A stretch of DNA of 64,000 nt, taken from contig NZ_CP089978.1 of NCBI RefSeq assembly GCF_030674635.1, forward strand, positions 930,001 through 994,000, read 5' to 3'. Position numbers and translations under genes: made by a program. The DNA is from Moraxella sp. ZY210820 (GTDB taxonomy: Bacteria > Pseudomonadota > Gammaproteobacteria > Pseudomonadales > Moraxellaceae). Below the pieces are notes generated by a model that saw only the letters and a list, made by a program, of their open reading frames with translations, made no database searches and was not told the DNA's origin. This document shows, piece after piece, positions 56,094 to 64,000 of this stretch; positions within the stretch are counted from its first letter, which is position 1; each line of letters opens with the position of its first letter.

Positions 56094-57369
56094 GTTTAGA
56101 GCGTTTGTTGCTGGGTTTGGTAGTGGTAAAACATGGGTAGGCTCATCAGCATTGTGTATCCATGCGTGGAACTCTCCAAAAGTGCCAAGTGGTTATTTTG
56201 GAGCGACTTATCCACAAATTAGAGATATTTTTTATCCAACTATTGAAGAGTGTGCATTTCACTTTGGGTTAAGGGTTGATATTAAGACCAGTAATAAAGA
56301 AGTTCATTTTTATAGTGGTTCAATTTATCGTGGTACAACGATTTGCCGTTCAATGGATAACCCGTCATCGATTGTCGGTTTTAAAGTAGGTAAATCACTT
56401 GTTGATGAATTGGATACCCTAAATGAAGGTAAAGCAACAGAATCATGGCGTAAAATTATTGCTCGTCATCGTGCGTCTTCATGTGAGTTGGACTTTGATG
56501 AAACGGCAATCACAAAAGAAAATGAGATTGAAATCGTTCGTAATACCAATGGCATTGATGTAACCACAACGCCTGAAGGTTTTAGATTTACATATAAGCA
56601 ATTCGTCAAAGCACCAGGCGAAAATAAGGATATTGCTCATTTTTATGGACTGATACAAGCGAGTACATACGATAATGAGAAGAATTTACCACCTGATTAC
56701 ATCGAAAGTTTACGACAATCGTATCCGCCACAACTGATTGAAGCCTATTTAAATGGGCAGTTTGTCAATTTGGCGAGTGGAGCGGTGTATCCTGACTTTG
56801 ATAGACATCTCAACAAATCATTTGAGACAATCCAAGATGGCGATATTTTGCATATTGGCATGGATTTTAACGTGTTAAAAATGGCGTGTGTGGTGTATGT
56901 CATGCGTGGTAACGTTCCGCACGCTGTTGATGAGTTGGTCGGTGTGAGAGATACGCCAACCATGTGCCAATTATTGAAACAACGTTATCCTAATCACATG
57001 ATTTACATCTATCCTGATGCAAGCGGTCAAAATACTAGTTCAAAATCATCAAGCGTATCAGACCATTCAATTATCCGTCAGCATGGATTTGTGATTAAGG
57101 TAGCATCAACCAATCCAAGTATCAAAGACCGATTAAATGCCATGAACGCCATGATTTTAAATAGTCAAGGTGAGCGTAGATTTTTTGTCAATCCATTGCG
57201 TTGTCCAGAATATACGGACGCATTAGAACAGCAAATTTTTGATAAGTTTGGCATTCCTGATAAATCAACAGGTTTAGACCATGTAAATGATGCTGGCGGT
57301 TATTTTATTGCTTACCAATTTCCAATATCCAAGCCGATTACACGGTCGTTTGTGGATATGCCATATTAG
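56038..57369 (+). CDS. Terminase large subunit
   Basis: About 443 residues. An ATPase domain has Walker A AGFGSGKT (25-32) and Walker B LVDELDT. A C-terminal nuclease domain has HIGMDFNV as its first acidic strand. Together they cut and pump DNA into the prohead. The ATG at 56038 follows GGAAG at 12 bases; upstream alternatives would overlap the small subunit further. The exact start is uncertain. Confidence 0.92.
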   Translation: MMNPKLNIPQAKFLQMPNKFRAFVAGFGSGKTWVGSSALCIHAWNSPKVPSGYFGATYPQIRDIFYPTIEECAFHFGLRVDIKTSNKEVHFYSGSIYRGTTICRSMDNPSSIVGFKVGKSLVDELDTLNEGKATESWRKIIARHRASSCELDFDETAITKENEIEIVRNTNGIDVTTTPEGFRFTYKQFVKAPGENKDIAHFYGLIQASTYDNEKNLPPDYIESLRQSYPPQLIEAYLNGQFVNLASGAVYPDFDRHLNKSFETIQDGDILHIGMDFNVLKMACVVYVMRGNVPHAVDELVGVRDTPTMCQLLKQRYPNHMIYIYPDASGQNTSSKSSSVSDHSIIRQHGFVIKVASTNPSIKDRLNAMNAMILNSQGERRFFVNPLRCPEYTDALEQQIFDKFGIPDKSTGLDHVNDAGGYFIAYQFPISKPITRSFVDMPY

Positions 57370-57378
57370 AGTAATGTT

Positions 57379-58809
57379 ATGAAAGTAGATACATTAAAAC
57401 AGTCTTATCAACAGAGTGTATCAGCATGGCAAATGTGTAATGATTTTGTGAGCGGTACTCGTGCAGTTAAGGCAAAAGGAAGAGATTATTTACCGCAGCC
57501 AAATCCTAAAGATACAACGCCTGAAGCCAAAGCACGTTATGAGAATTATCTCCATCGTGCAGTGTTTTATGAGTTTTCTAAAAAAATCGTTAATCAGTAT
57601 ATTGGATTATCATTTAAGCAAGACCCAATTTGCGAAGTTGATGATATTTTAGAATATTTAAAAAAGAATGTTGATGGGCAAGGAACCACCTTGTATCAAC
57701 AGGCACAAAAAGGCTTTAAGGCATTATTGTGTAATGGGAGGTTTGGTATTTGGGTAGATTATCCTGTGGTTACAGGACAAATTACCAAACAACAGCAAAA
57801 GAAAATTTTGCCAAAAATTCTATTTTACACGGCTGAAAGTATTATCAACTGGCGTGTTGTCAATGGTGAAACAACGCTGATTGTACTGCATGAAGTAATT
57901 GAACAGCCAAAAGCTGATGATTATTTTGTGGTTGAACAGGTGGAGCAATGGCGTGAATTAGGTATTGATAAATACGGCTATTATTATGTTGATGTATGGC
58001 AAAAAGATGATAAAGGAAACTTTTATAGTTTGACAGGTCGTCTTTATCCTAAAAACGCCAAAGGTGAGTTCTGGACCTTTATACCGTTTCAAATCTTTGG
58101 TAGTCAATACAATACTTTTGATGTACAAGAAATTCCGATTGAGCCCCTGGTTCATATTGAAAAAGGCATTTATCAAAATAGTGCTGATGCTGAAAATTCA
58201 CGCTTTTTCTGTGGTCAAGTTCAGCCATTCATGAATGTGGATAGCCAGACACGAGATTTTTATACTGATTATGATGAACAAGGACGTTCAAAAGGTCAAG
58301 TGAATTTGCGTGTTGGGTCGGAAACGGTCATCATGCTTGGTGAACATGGGCATTTCGGTTATGCAGTTGCTCCGCCTAATAACATGGCAACTGATGGTAT
58401 TCGTGAAAAACGTGAAATTATTGCTGAGTTAGGTTTTCAGCTTGGGCAAGCTGGGTCAGCCGTCAAAACAGCAACACAAGCAGACAATGAAGCACAGGCA
58501 CAACATAGTGTCGCTAGTTTATGTGTGGCAAATCTTAATGAAGGATTTTTAAATGTTTTGTTGTGGTGTAATGCCTATGTTGCGGTTGATGAACAGCCTA
58601 AATTCTTAATTCGTCAAGAATTTTCATTGATTGCGGTTGATGTGAATTTACTCAATACTATCAATGCGTTGGTTGATGGTGGAAAATTGCCAAAAACCAT
58701 CATTTTTGATTTGGCGAAAAAGTATAATTTACTTGATGCTGAATTAAGCAATGATGATATTATCGGAATGATTGAAGCAGACAAACCAAACATTGATTTA
58801 GATGATTAA
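57379..58809 (+). CDS. Phage portal protein (DUF4055 type)
   Basis: 476 residues. Opening segments SYQQSVSAWQMCNDFVSGTRAVKAKGRDYLP and YLHRAVFYEFSKKIVNQYIGL, later FRAE-like helical segments (ELGFQLGQAGSAVKTATQADNEAQ), match the DUF4055 group. That group takes the portal position between TerL and the minor head protein in many phages of this host range. Confidence 0.88.
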   Translation: MKVDTLKQSYQQSVSAWQMCNDFVSGTRAVKAKGRDYLPQPNPKDTTPEAKARYENYLHRAVFYEFSKKIVNQYIGLSFKQDPICEVDDILEYLKKNVDGQGTTLYQQAQKGFKALLCNGRFGIWVDYPVVTGQITKQQQKKILPKILFYTAESIINWRVVNGETTLIVLHEVIEQPKADDYFVVEQVEQWRELGIDKYGYYYVDVWQKDDKGNFYSLTGRLYPKNAKGEFWTFIPFQIFGSQYNTFDVQEIPIEPLVHIEKGIYQNSADAENSRFFCGQVQPFMNVDSQTRDFYTDYDEQGRSKGQVNLRVGSETVIMLGEHGHFGYAVAPPNNMATDGIREKREIIAELGFQLGQAGSAVKTATQADNEAQAQHSVASLCVANLNEGFLNVLLWCNAYVAVDEQPKFLIRQEFSLIAVDVNLLNTINALVDGGKLPKTIIFDLAKKYNLLDAELSNDDIIGMIEADKPNIDLDD

Positions 58810-58812
58810 GAC

Positions 58813-59829
58813 ATGAAAGATACACATATCCGCCGTGCGATTATGGTAGAACGTTTTAAGCAATACCTAGTAAAACGTTTTAATTTGAAAGATGTGGATA
58901 AATTCTTACAAAATCATGTGTTTAATACTGATATTTCGCAGTTGTCTATTCCAAAATTGAACAAATTACTGGATAAAGTACAATCTGAAGTATCAGCATT
59001 ATATGGCGTGTATGTTGATGATTTAAAATCACATTGGCAGTCTTTTTTTGATGATAGTTATCGCTTTGAAACAAAATCTGTTGGGCATATCTATACGCAT
59101 TTAAAAGATAAACTCAAGCCATTGGAGCAGAATTTTATTAGCCAAGCTGTAAATCATGTGCTGAATAAACCGCTTGACTTTAAAGGTCTAACTGGTATCA
59201 CACTTGGTGAAATGTTGGAGAGTTTTCAACAATCGGAAAGTTTACGGATTGTGCGAACAATTCGCCTTGCCCATCATCAAGGCAAAACGATTACAGATAT
59301 TATTAGACTGATTCGTGGTACAAAAGCACGCCAGTATCAAGATGGTGTATTGAGCATTTTACAACGCAACGCTGAAAGCATCGCCCGAACTGGCACGGCG
59401 ATATTCAATACTGAAGCTAAAACCACATTTATGGAGAAACATGATGATTTAATTGATGGTATTCAAGTCATTGCAACGCTTGATAGTCGAACAAGTCCTA
59501 TTTGCCGTCATTTGGACCGTGAATATATGTCATTGGATAAGGCTATTTATCCGCCATTTCATTTTAATTGTCGTTCTACCTTTGTGTATGTTCTAAAAGG
59601 GGAAAAACCATCAACTGATGGCATGAGTTATTATGAATGGCTGAAAACGCAATCCGATGACTTTCAAAATCAAGTGTTGGGTACAAAAAGGGCTATGTTG
59701 TTTAGAGATGGTGGATTGTCGATTGAACAATTCAAAGCCTTGCAGCTGGATAAAAAATTCCAACCAATCACGTTGGAAGAAATGAAAAAACTTGAACCTT
59801 TGGTATTTGCCAAATTGTTCGATAATTAA
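58813..59829 (+). CDS. Phage minor head (Mu F / SPP1 gp7-like) protein
   Basis: 338 residues with the family core near the C-terminus: GTAIFNTEAKTTFMEKHD, then TLDSRTSPICRHLDREYMSLD and YPPFHFNCRST. These proteins take part in head assembly or are ejected with DNA. It lies three bases after the portal gene. Confidence 0.88.
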   Translation: MKDTHIRRAIMVERFKQYLVKRFNLKDVDKFLQNHVFNTDISQLSIPKLNKLLDKVQSEVSALYGVYVDDLKSHWQSFFDDSYRFETKSVGHIYTHLKDKLKPLEQNFISQAVNHVLNKPLDFKGLTGITLGEMLESFQQSESLRIVRTIRLAHHQGKTITDIIRLIRGTKARQYQDGVLSILQRNAESIARTGTAIFNTEAKTTFMEKHDDLIDGIQVIATLDSRTSPICRHLDREYMSLDKAIYPPFHFNCRSTFVYVLKGEKPSTDGMSYYEWLKTQSDDFQNQVLGTKRAMLFRDGGLSIEQFKALQLDKKFQPITLEEMKKLEPLVFAKLFDN

Positions 59830-59833
59830 ACTC

Positions 59834-59861
59834 AACCGCCGTGAATAGCGGTTTTTTTTAT
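59834..59861 (+). terminator. Terminator/SD cassette before the Tad2-like gene
   Basis: A 6-bp stem AACCGC (59834-59839) with GCGGTT (59848-59853), then a T run, then ATTGGAG that serves as ribosome site for 59872. Confidence 0.75.
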
Positions 59862-59871
59862 TGGAGTAGAT

Positions 59872-60510
59872 ATGAAACAGTATATAGGCACAAAATTAGT
59901 GCAAGCTAAACTAATGACACGCAAAGAATACAATGATTTGCGTGGTTGGAAAGTCCCTGAAAATGAAAATCCTGATGACAACGGATATTTGATTGAAGAT
60001 TTACAGTCAAAATCACAAAATCATTTTGATTTCAAAGGTTACATCTCATGGTTGCCTGAATTTGAGTTTAACGAAAGTTACAAACCGAATACGGGTGGGT
60101 TATTTCTTTTTGCCATCAATGATGAAAATGGCGTTTACATTGGCGAAAGTGATACGCCTGAAAAAGCCAAAGAAAATGCGTTGAAAATCAAAGAAACACA
60201 TACATTGGCTGATGAATTTGATTTTGGTATGGCATTACACTTGTTGAAAGCTGGGCAAAAAGTCGCTCGTAAGGGGTGGAATGGCAAGGGTATGTACTTG
60301 CTTTTGGTTGATGGCAAATGTGTAACAGAAGTAATCAATAATTGTTATGGAGACCCTGAACGATATGAAGTAGGTGCTGATGGTTATGAAAAAGGGCAAT
60401 CCATGCCTGTTTTGAACGCCATTTATATGAAAACAGCAGACAATAAACTTGTACCGTGGCTTGCTAGTCAAACTGATGTATTGGCTGAAGATTGGGTGAT
60501 TGTGGAGTAA
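59872..60510 (+). CDS. Tad2-like (DUF2829) anti-Thoeris protein with extra N-terminal domain
   Basis: 212 residues in two parts. The C-terminal part (about 115-212) has the DUF2829/Tad2 pattern: DFGMALHLLKAGQKVARKGWNGKGMYL, then MKTADNKLVPWLASQTDVLAEDWVIV. From the literature, Tad2 sequesters the cyclic ADP-ribose signal of Thoeris defence. The N-terminal part (YIGTKLVQAKLMTRKEYNDLRGW, then GYISWLPEFEF) is a separate small domain common in prophages, with no assigned function. The gene sits inside the head-gene operon behind a terminator, as is usual for cargo genes. The anti-Thoeris role is inference. Confidence 0.75.
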   Translation: MKQYIGTKLVQAKLMTRKEYNDLRGWKVPENENPDDNGYLIEDLQSKSQNHFDFKGYISWLPEFEFNESYKPNTGGLFLFAINDENGVYIGESDTPEKAKENALKIKETHTLADEFDFGMALHLLKAGQKVARKGWNGKGMYLLLVDGKCVTEVINNCYGDPERYEVGADGYEKGQSMPVLNAIYMKTADNKLVPWLASQTDVLAEDWVIVE

Positions 60511-60514
60511 GAAA

Positions 60515-61252
60515 ATGAAACTTAAACTTGATGAACATGGCAATGTTGTATTGCAGGACGGTAAACCTGTTTATGTACATGATGATGGTAAAGAAATCGC
60601 ATTTGATGCGGTGCAAATGACAGCCAAAGTCAATAGCTTAACTGCTGAAAAGCAACAATACTTAAACCGTGCTGAAAAAGCTGAAAATTCATTAAAAGCG
60701 TTTGATGGCATTGACGTGGAAAAAGCAAAATCAGCGATTGAAACAGTCAAAAATCTTGATGATAAAAAACTGATTGATATTGGCGAAGTAGAACGTGTTA
60801 AAGCTGAAACGAAAAAGGTTTATGATGAACTGTTGGCTAAGGCTTATGCTGAACGTGATGCTATACAACAGCAATTCCACACGGCAGTGATTAGTGGGGA
60901 ATTTGCACGCTCATCATTTATCAAAGATAAAACGACTTTACCACCTGAAATTGCCCAAAGTTTTTTTGCAAAGCATTTTAACGTAAATGAACAAGGTCAA
61001 GTTGTGGCGAAAGATACCCTCGGAAATCCAATTTTATCACGCACAAATGCAGGTGAAATTGCCAGTTTTGATGAAGCGATTGAATTGTTGGTCGGTACTT
61101 ATCCACAAAAAGATACCATCTTAAAAGGTTCAAGTGCAAGCGGTGCTGGTGCAGGACAACCAGGGCAGGGTGGAAATGTAAATACTCCGAAAAGCTACGC
61201 TGATTGTAAAACAGATGAAGAAAAAGTAGCTTGGTTGGAAGCTCAATCTTAA
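60515..61252 (+). CDS. Phage head scaffold-like protein
   Basis: 245 residues from the ATG at 60515, with GGAG upstream. Acidic, helical, Lys/Glu-rich in the first 120 residues (AKVNSLTAEKQQYLNRAEKAENSLK), with a Gly/Ser-rich linker before the end (KGSSASGAGAGQPGQGGN). Composition and position directly before the major capsid gene suggest a scaffold, but no exact family was recognised by eye. Confidence 0.7.
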   Translation: MKLKLDEHGNVVLQDGKPVYVHDDGKEIAFDAVQMTAKVNSLTAEKQQYLNRAEKAENSLKAFDGIDVEKAKSAIETVKNLDDKKLIDIGEVERVKAETKKVYDELLAKAYAERDAIQQQFHTAVISGEFARSSFIKDKTTLPPEIAQSFFAKHFNVNEQGQVVAKDTLGNPILSRTNAGEIASFDEAIELLVGTYPQKDTILKGSSASGAGAGQPGQGGNVNTPKSYADCKTDEEKVAWLEAQS

Positions 61253-61275
61253 TTTTTATGTGGAGATAGTCAATT

Positions 61276-62226
61276 ATGGCTTTTGATTTAATTAAATTTA
61301 ATCAACAAACCTATACAGTAGCAACTGAAGCACTTGCTCAACAAGTTGAAAAATTCAATGAACAATCAAATGGGGTTATCCAGTTGATTGCTAAACCATT
61401 TAAAGGCGATTTTGATATTTCATCTGCGTTTAGTGGAATGAAAAACATTGTACGTCATCGTGATGTAGAAAATGGCTCAAATCCTATTACAACAAGCCGT
61501 TTATCACAACATGAAAATGTTGCGGTAAAAATTGCGTGCGGTACGCCTGAAATCGCTTGGAGTCAAGCAGAATATGCGTGGACAATGCAAAATCCAAAAC
61601 TTGCACCTGTAAAAATTGGTGAAATGTTAAGTAATGGCATGATGGCTCATATGTTGAATACTGCAATTAAAGCAGGTGTTTCAGCATTGAGCGGAAATAG
61701 TGAAGTGATTGAAACATCATCATCTGCTTTAGATTTTGCAACCATGACTAAGGGTAGTAGTCGTTTTGGCGATCATTCAAGCTCTATTGTGGGTTGGGTC
61801 ATGCACTCTGGAGCATTAACACAATTGCAGCTTAAGGCATTGGCAAATAATGAGCGTTTATTCACTTATGAAAACATCAATGTGTTACGAGACCAATTCG
61901 GACGTATTTTTGTCATTACAGACAGTGAAGACTTGAAAAAATCTGATGGTGGCTACAATACACTTGGCTTATCTGAATCGGGTATTGTTATCAATAACCA
62001 AGATGATTTTAACAGTGTGATTACCAATGCGACAGGTAAAGAAAATATTTCTTATACTTATCAGGCTGAATGGTCGCACGCCGTGTCTGTAAAAGGTTAT
62101 AAGTGGAATATTTCAGCAGGTGGTTCTAACCCAAATGCAGGGGCTTTAGCAACGCCTACCAATTGGATTAAAACGGCAACATCAAGTAAATATACTGCTG
62201 GTGTATTGTTGCAAACTGCTGCTTAA
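61276..62226 (+). CDS. Major capsid protein
   Basis: 316 residues. GGAGA nine bases before the ATG. Typical of the phage coat group with this gene order: DLIKFNQQTYTVATEALAQQV, then QLIAKPFKGDFDISSAFSG and ASSSIVGWVMHSGALTQLQ-like segments. It is preceded by the scaffold-like gene and followed by connector genes. No signal or membrane segment. Confidence 0.85.
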   Translation: MAFDLIKFNQQTYTVATEALAQQVEKFNEQSNGVIQLIAKPFKGDFDISSAFSGMKNIVRHRDVENGSNPITTSRLSQHENVAVKIACGTPEIAWSQAEYAWTMQNPKLAPVKIGEMLSNGMMAHMLNTAIKAGVSALSGNSEVIETSSSALDFATMTKGSSRFGDHSSSIVGWVMHSGALTQLQLKALANNERLFTYENINVLRDQFGRIFVITDSEDLKKSDGGYNTLGLSESGIVINNQDDFNSVITNATGKENISYTYQAEWSHAVSVKGYKWNISAGGSNPNAGALATPTNWIKTATSSKYTAGVLLQTAA

Positions 62227-62233
62227 TTGAATT

Positions 62234-62264
62234 AAGGCGGTACTTTTATGGGTATCGCCTTTTT
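62234..62264 (+). terminator. Hairpin after the capsid gene
   Basis: A 10-bp stem AAGGCGGTAC (62234-62243) with GTATCGCCTT (62252-62261), one G-U pair, then five T and GGGAG, the ribosome site for 62276. Confidence 0.78.
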
Positions 62265-62275
62265 GGGAGTAAAAA

Positions 62276-62626
62276 ATGCGTATTCTTTATTTTACTGATG
62301 ATTTTTCACAAGAAAATATTCAATTTGCACAACAAAATGGTTTAACCATGCGTAAACGATCAGCCTATCATCAGATTGATACTGTAGAACAATGCTCGGC
62401 TGTATGTGGCGATGTGCCACAGGCTTACTTGGATAAATATCCAGTACACGAATTGCCAAAAACTGAACATCAAAAAGCCTTAGAGCAAGCTGAATTGGAA
62501 AAACAAGCTCGTTTAAAAGCTGAAGAGCAGGCAAAAGCGGAAGCAAAATTGAAAGCTGAAGCTGAAGAAAAAGCTAAAAAATCTAAAGCAAAATCTGAAC
62601 CATCAGACCCAAAAACAGATGCTTAA
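62276..62626 (+). CDS. Hypothetical phage head protein with Lys/Ala/Glu-rich tail, 116 aa
   Basis: A short globular N-terminal part (MRILYFTDDFSQENIQFAQQ) is followed by a highly charged helix made of AEEQAKAEAKLKAEAEEK-type repeats. GGGAG precedes the ATG. It lies between capsid and connector genes and is probably a small virion or head-completion protein. No family recognised. Confidence 0.65.
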   Translation: MRILYFTDDFSQENIQFAQQNGLTMRKRSAYHQIDTVEQCSAVCGDVPQAYLDKYPVHELPKTEHQKALEQAELEKQARLKAEEQAKAEAKLKAEAEEKAKKSKAKSEPSDPKTDA

Positions 62627-63109
62627 ATGAAAGTATCAGTACATTTGAGTCAAAAGGGCGAATGGTCAAGCCTGTTTAAAATTGGACAAATACCGATGGA
62701 TGGTGGTGTAAAAGTGGGTGTACTCAACAATAAACCACATATTACCAGTGGAAACGCAGGTAAGCCATCTATCGGTATGGCAGACTTGGCAGAAATTCAT
62801 GAGTATGGTGACTCAACACGTCATATTCCTGAACGTTCATTTTTGCGTGCTAGTTTAAGGCAGAATGAAAGTAATTATGTTGATGTGTTGGAAAGTGGAT
62901 TATTTACTGTGTTAAGCGGTGAAATGTCTATTGATAAGCTCAAACATAAATTAGGTTTAATTGCCCATCGTGATGTGGTGAAATACATTTCAACGGCTAA
63001 TTTTGCACCATTAAAACCATCAACCATTAAACGCAGACGTAAACAGTCTAATCGTCCATTGGTTGATACTGGCAATTTACGCAATTCATTAAGTTTTGAA
63101 GTGGAGTAA
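62627..63109 (+). CDS. HK97 gp10-like head-tail connector/virion morphogenesis protein
   Basis: 160 residues. The pattern VKVGVLNN, then DLAEIHEYGDSTRHIPERSFLRASL and a C-terminal LVDTGNLRNSLSFEVE, matches the phage gp10/Mu gp G-type tail completion family. It overlaps the previous stop and is followed three bases later by the DUF1320 gene. Confidence 0.78.
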   Translation: MKVSVHLSQKGEWSSLFKIGQIPMDGGVKVGVLNNKPHITSGNAGKPSIGMADLAEIHEYGDSTRHIPERSFLRASLRQNESNYVDVLESGLFTVLSGEMSIDKLKHKLGLIAHRDVVKYISTANFAPLKPSTIKRRRKQSNRPLVDTGNLRNSLSFEVE

Positions 63110-63111
63110 AA

Positions 63112-63492
63112 ATGTATATCTCTCGTGATGATTTAATGACCTTGTTTGGTGAAAGTGAAATCATCAAACTGGAGCGAAATATCAGTTTTGATAATGGCAT
63201 TGAAGCCACAGAACAAGTGATTAAAAACGCAACGGAAGAGACCAACGGCTATTTGGCAGTGCGTTACAACTTGCCATTGGGGAGCGTACCTGAACGCTTA
63301 AAACAATGTGTAGCGGTGATTGCACGTTATCGACTGTATAAAAACAAAGCCCCTGAACAGGTGCAATGGGATTATGAACAAGAAATAAAGTGGCTCAATC
63401 AAATTGCAAGCGGTAAAGTCATGTTGATGTTGGGTGATGACAATCCAGAACCGAAACCACAAGCATTTTCATTGAGTTTGGAGCGTTATTGA
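63112..63492 (+). CDS. DUF1320 (Mu gp36-like) head-tail connector protein
   Basis: 126 residues. MYISRDDLMTLFGESEIIKL, then ATEETNGYLAVRYNLPLGSVPERLKQCVAVIARYRLY fits DUF1320/Mu gp36. These form a connector between head and tail. GGAG precedes the ATG. Its TGA shares a base with the next ATG. Confidence 0.85.
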   Translation: MYISRDDLMTLFGESEIIKLERNISFDNGIEATEQVIKNATEETNGYLAVRYNLPLGSVPERLKQCVAVIARYRLYKNKAPEQVQWDYEQEIKWLNQIASGKVMLMLGDDNPEPKPQAFSLSLERY

Positions 63493-63929
63493 TGGCTGTT
63501 GAACAATATTTTGGCGTTGAACAAAAATTAGTGGAACGTGTACAATCCTTATTTCCTAATTTTACAGTTTTAACGCCATTTAACGTGGAAGATATGCTAC
63601 AGGCGGTGAATGATGAATATAGCATTAGCATTATTTATCATGATGACCGTATCGCAGATGGTGGCAATAGTGGCACGCTCAATAGTTGTTATCAACAATG
63701 GCTTGTGGTGTTGTCATTGCACGATGCTCAAGCACAATTACAACAAACCAATACCATTCGCAGTACGGCTGACCCATTGATTAAAAAACTGTTGCAAGGA
63801 TTACAAGGTTTTAATCCGCAATTAGATGGCTATCGTCAATTTAAACGTGCGAATAGCCCTGTGAGAGTGGGTAGTCAATCCAGTTTTGCGTATTTTCCAT
63901 TTTTATTTGAAATTCAGATGTTTATTTGA
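63492..63929 (+). CDS. Gp37-like (DUF1834-type) tail completion protein
   Basis: About 145 residues. The product has alternating strands (SISIIYHDDRI, CYQQWLVVLSLHD) and a C-terminal SSFAYFPFLFEIQ. The order after gp36-like DUF1320 matches Mu gp36-gp37. A tail terminator role is the likeliest. Confidence 0.72.
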   Translation: MAVEQYFGVEQKLVERVQSLFPNFTVLTPFNVEDMLQAVNDEYSISIIYHDDRIADGGNSGTLNSCYQQWLVVLSLHDAQAQLQQTNTIRSTADPLIKKLLQGLQGFNPQLDGYRQFKRANSPVRVGSQSSFAYFPFLFEIQMFI

Positions 63930-63936
63930 TGTAATC

Positions 63937-63967
63937 AACCGTCCGAAAGGGCGGTTTTTTTTATTGG
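63937..63967 (+). terminator. Terminator/SD cassette before the last gene
   Basis: An 8-bp stem AACCGTCC (63937-63944) and GGGCGGTT (63949-63956) with a GAAA tetraloop and one G-U pair, then a T run and ATTGGAG. Confidence 0.82.
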
Positions 63968-63977
63968 AGTTGAAAAG

Positions 63978-64000
63978 ATGGCTTATGCAAGTTATCAAGG
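63978..64000 (+). CDS. Start of a phage tail gene, cut by window edge
   Basis: ATG at 63978 with GGAG nine bases upstream; MAYASYQ is all that is visible. By position it should be a major tail or tail-tube gene, but the sequence cannot show that. Confidence 0.4.

Overview
This is an AT-rich chromosome segment from a gammaproteobacterium, most likely of the family Moraxellaceae (Acinetobacter/Moraxella relatives). The grounds are a WS/DGAT wax-ester synthase, a metal-site HemB of the Pseudomonas type, the smc-zipA-ligA order, a short DusA, and the general low-GC codon use. No rRNA, tRNA or CRISPR array was seen. Genus is inference from family resemblance only.

Bases 1-24,000 are mostly core genome: the end of rng, an Asp/Glu racemase and wax-ester synthase pair, hemB, pilT, yggS, fadH, metK, the smc-zipA-ligA operon, a YgjP-type metallopeptidase, lemA, and the trmJ-cysE-EamA transporter cluster. 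Two accessory items interrupt it. One is a ComEC-like metallo-beta-lactamase protein between hemB and pilT. The other is a family 8 glycosyltransferase whose 5' end carries seven copies of an 8-bp repeat. As sequenced, its body is out of frame with both available ATG codons, so it looks like a phase-variable surface-sugar gene caught in the OFF state.

Bases 24,000-35,400 hold a toxin/immunity locus. It has a remnant of a toxin gene, a broken Imm11-like immunity gene followed by a 14-codon toxin stub, an intact Imm11-like gene, and a 9.3-kb gene for a 3091-residue RTX protein. That protein begins directly with an HNH/AHH-type nuclease motif. It continues through a hydrophobic glycine/alanine-rich segment, long calcium-binding RTX arrays (including seven 132-bp tandem repeats), a FrpC-like self-processing module with an Asp-Pro bond, a cadherin-like domain and a C-terminal RTX block. 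Remnants of the same units upstream suggest repeated cassette turnover. No type I secretion genes are present in the window.

Bases 35,500-40,650 return to core genes: ilvA-rpiA, and a PIF1-like helicase with dusA. A prophage begins at the 5' end of dusA (integrase start at 40,780) and runs off the right edge. Its left arm is transcribed leftward and carries a PrtN-like regulator, small accessory genes, RecT and a YqaJ exonuclease. Next comes the cI/cro switch, with four matching operators over the promoters. The right arm carries an antirepressor, an O-like DUF1376 replication gene packed with AGTAACG iteron-like repeats, a P-like helicase loader, a VRR-NUC nuclease and a Q-like antiterminator with a pR'/tR'-like promoter and terminator. 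A moron cassette with its own operators follows, then a PAPS-reductase/ParB pair, terminase, portal, head genes, a Tad2-like anti-Thoeris protein, capsid and head-tail connector genes.

Starts were moved from the longest possible frame to the best ribosome binding site where the sequence supported it. Product names rest on motif recognition by eye; no database search was possible.
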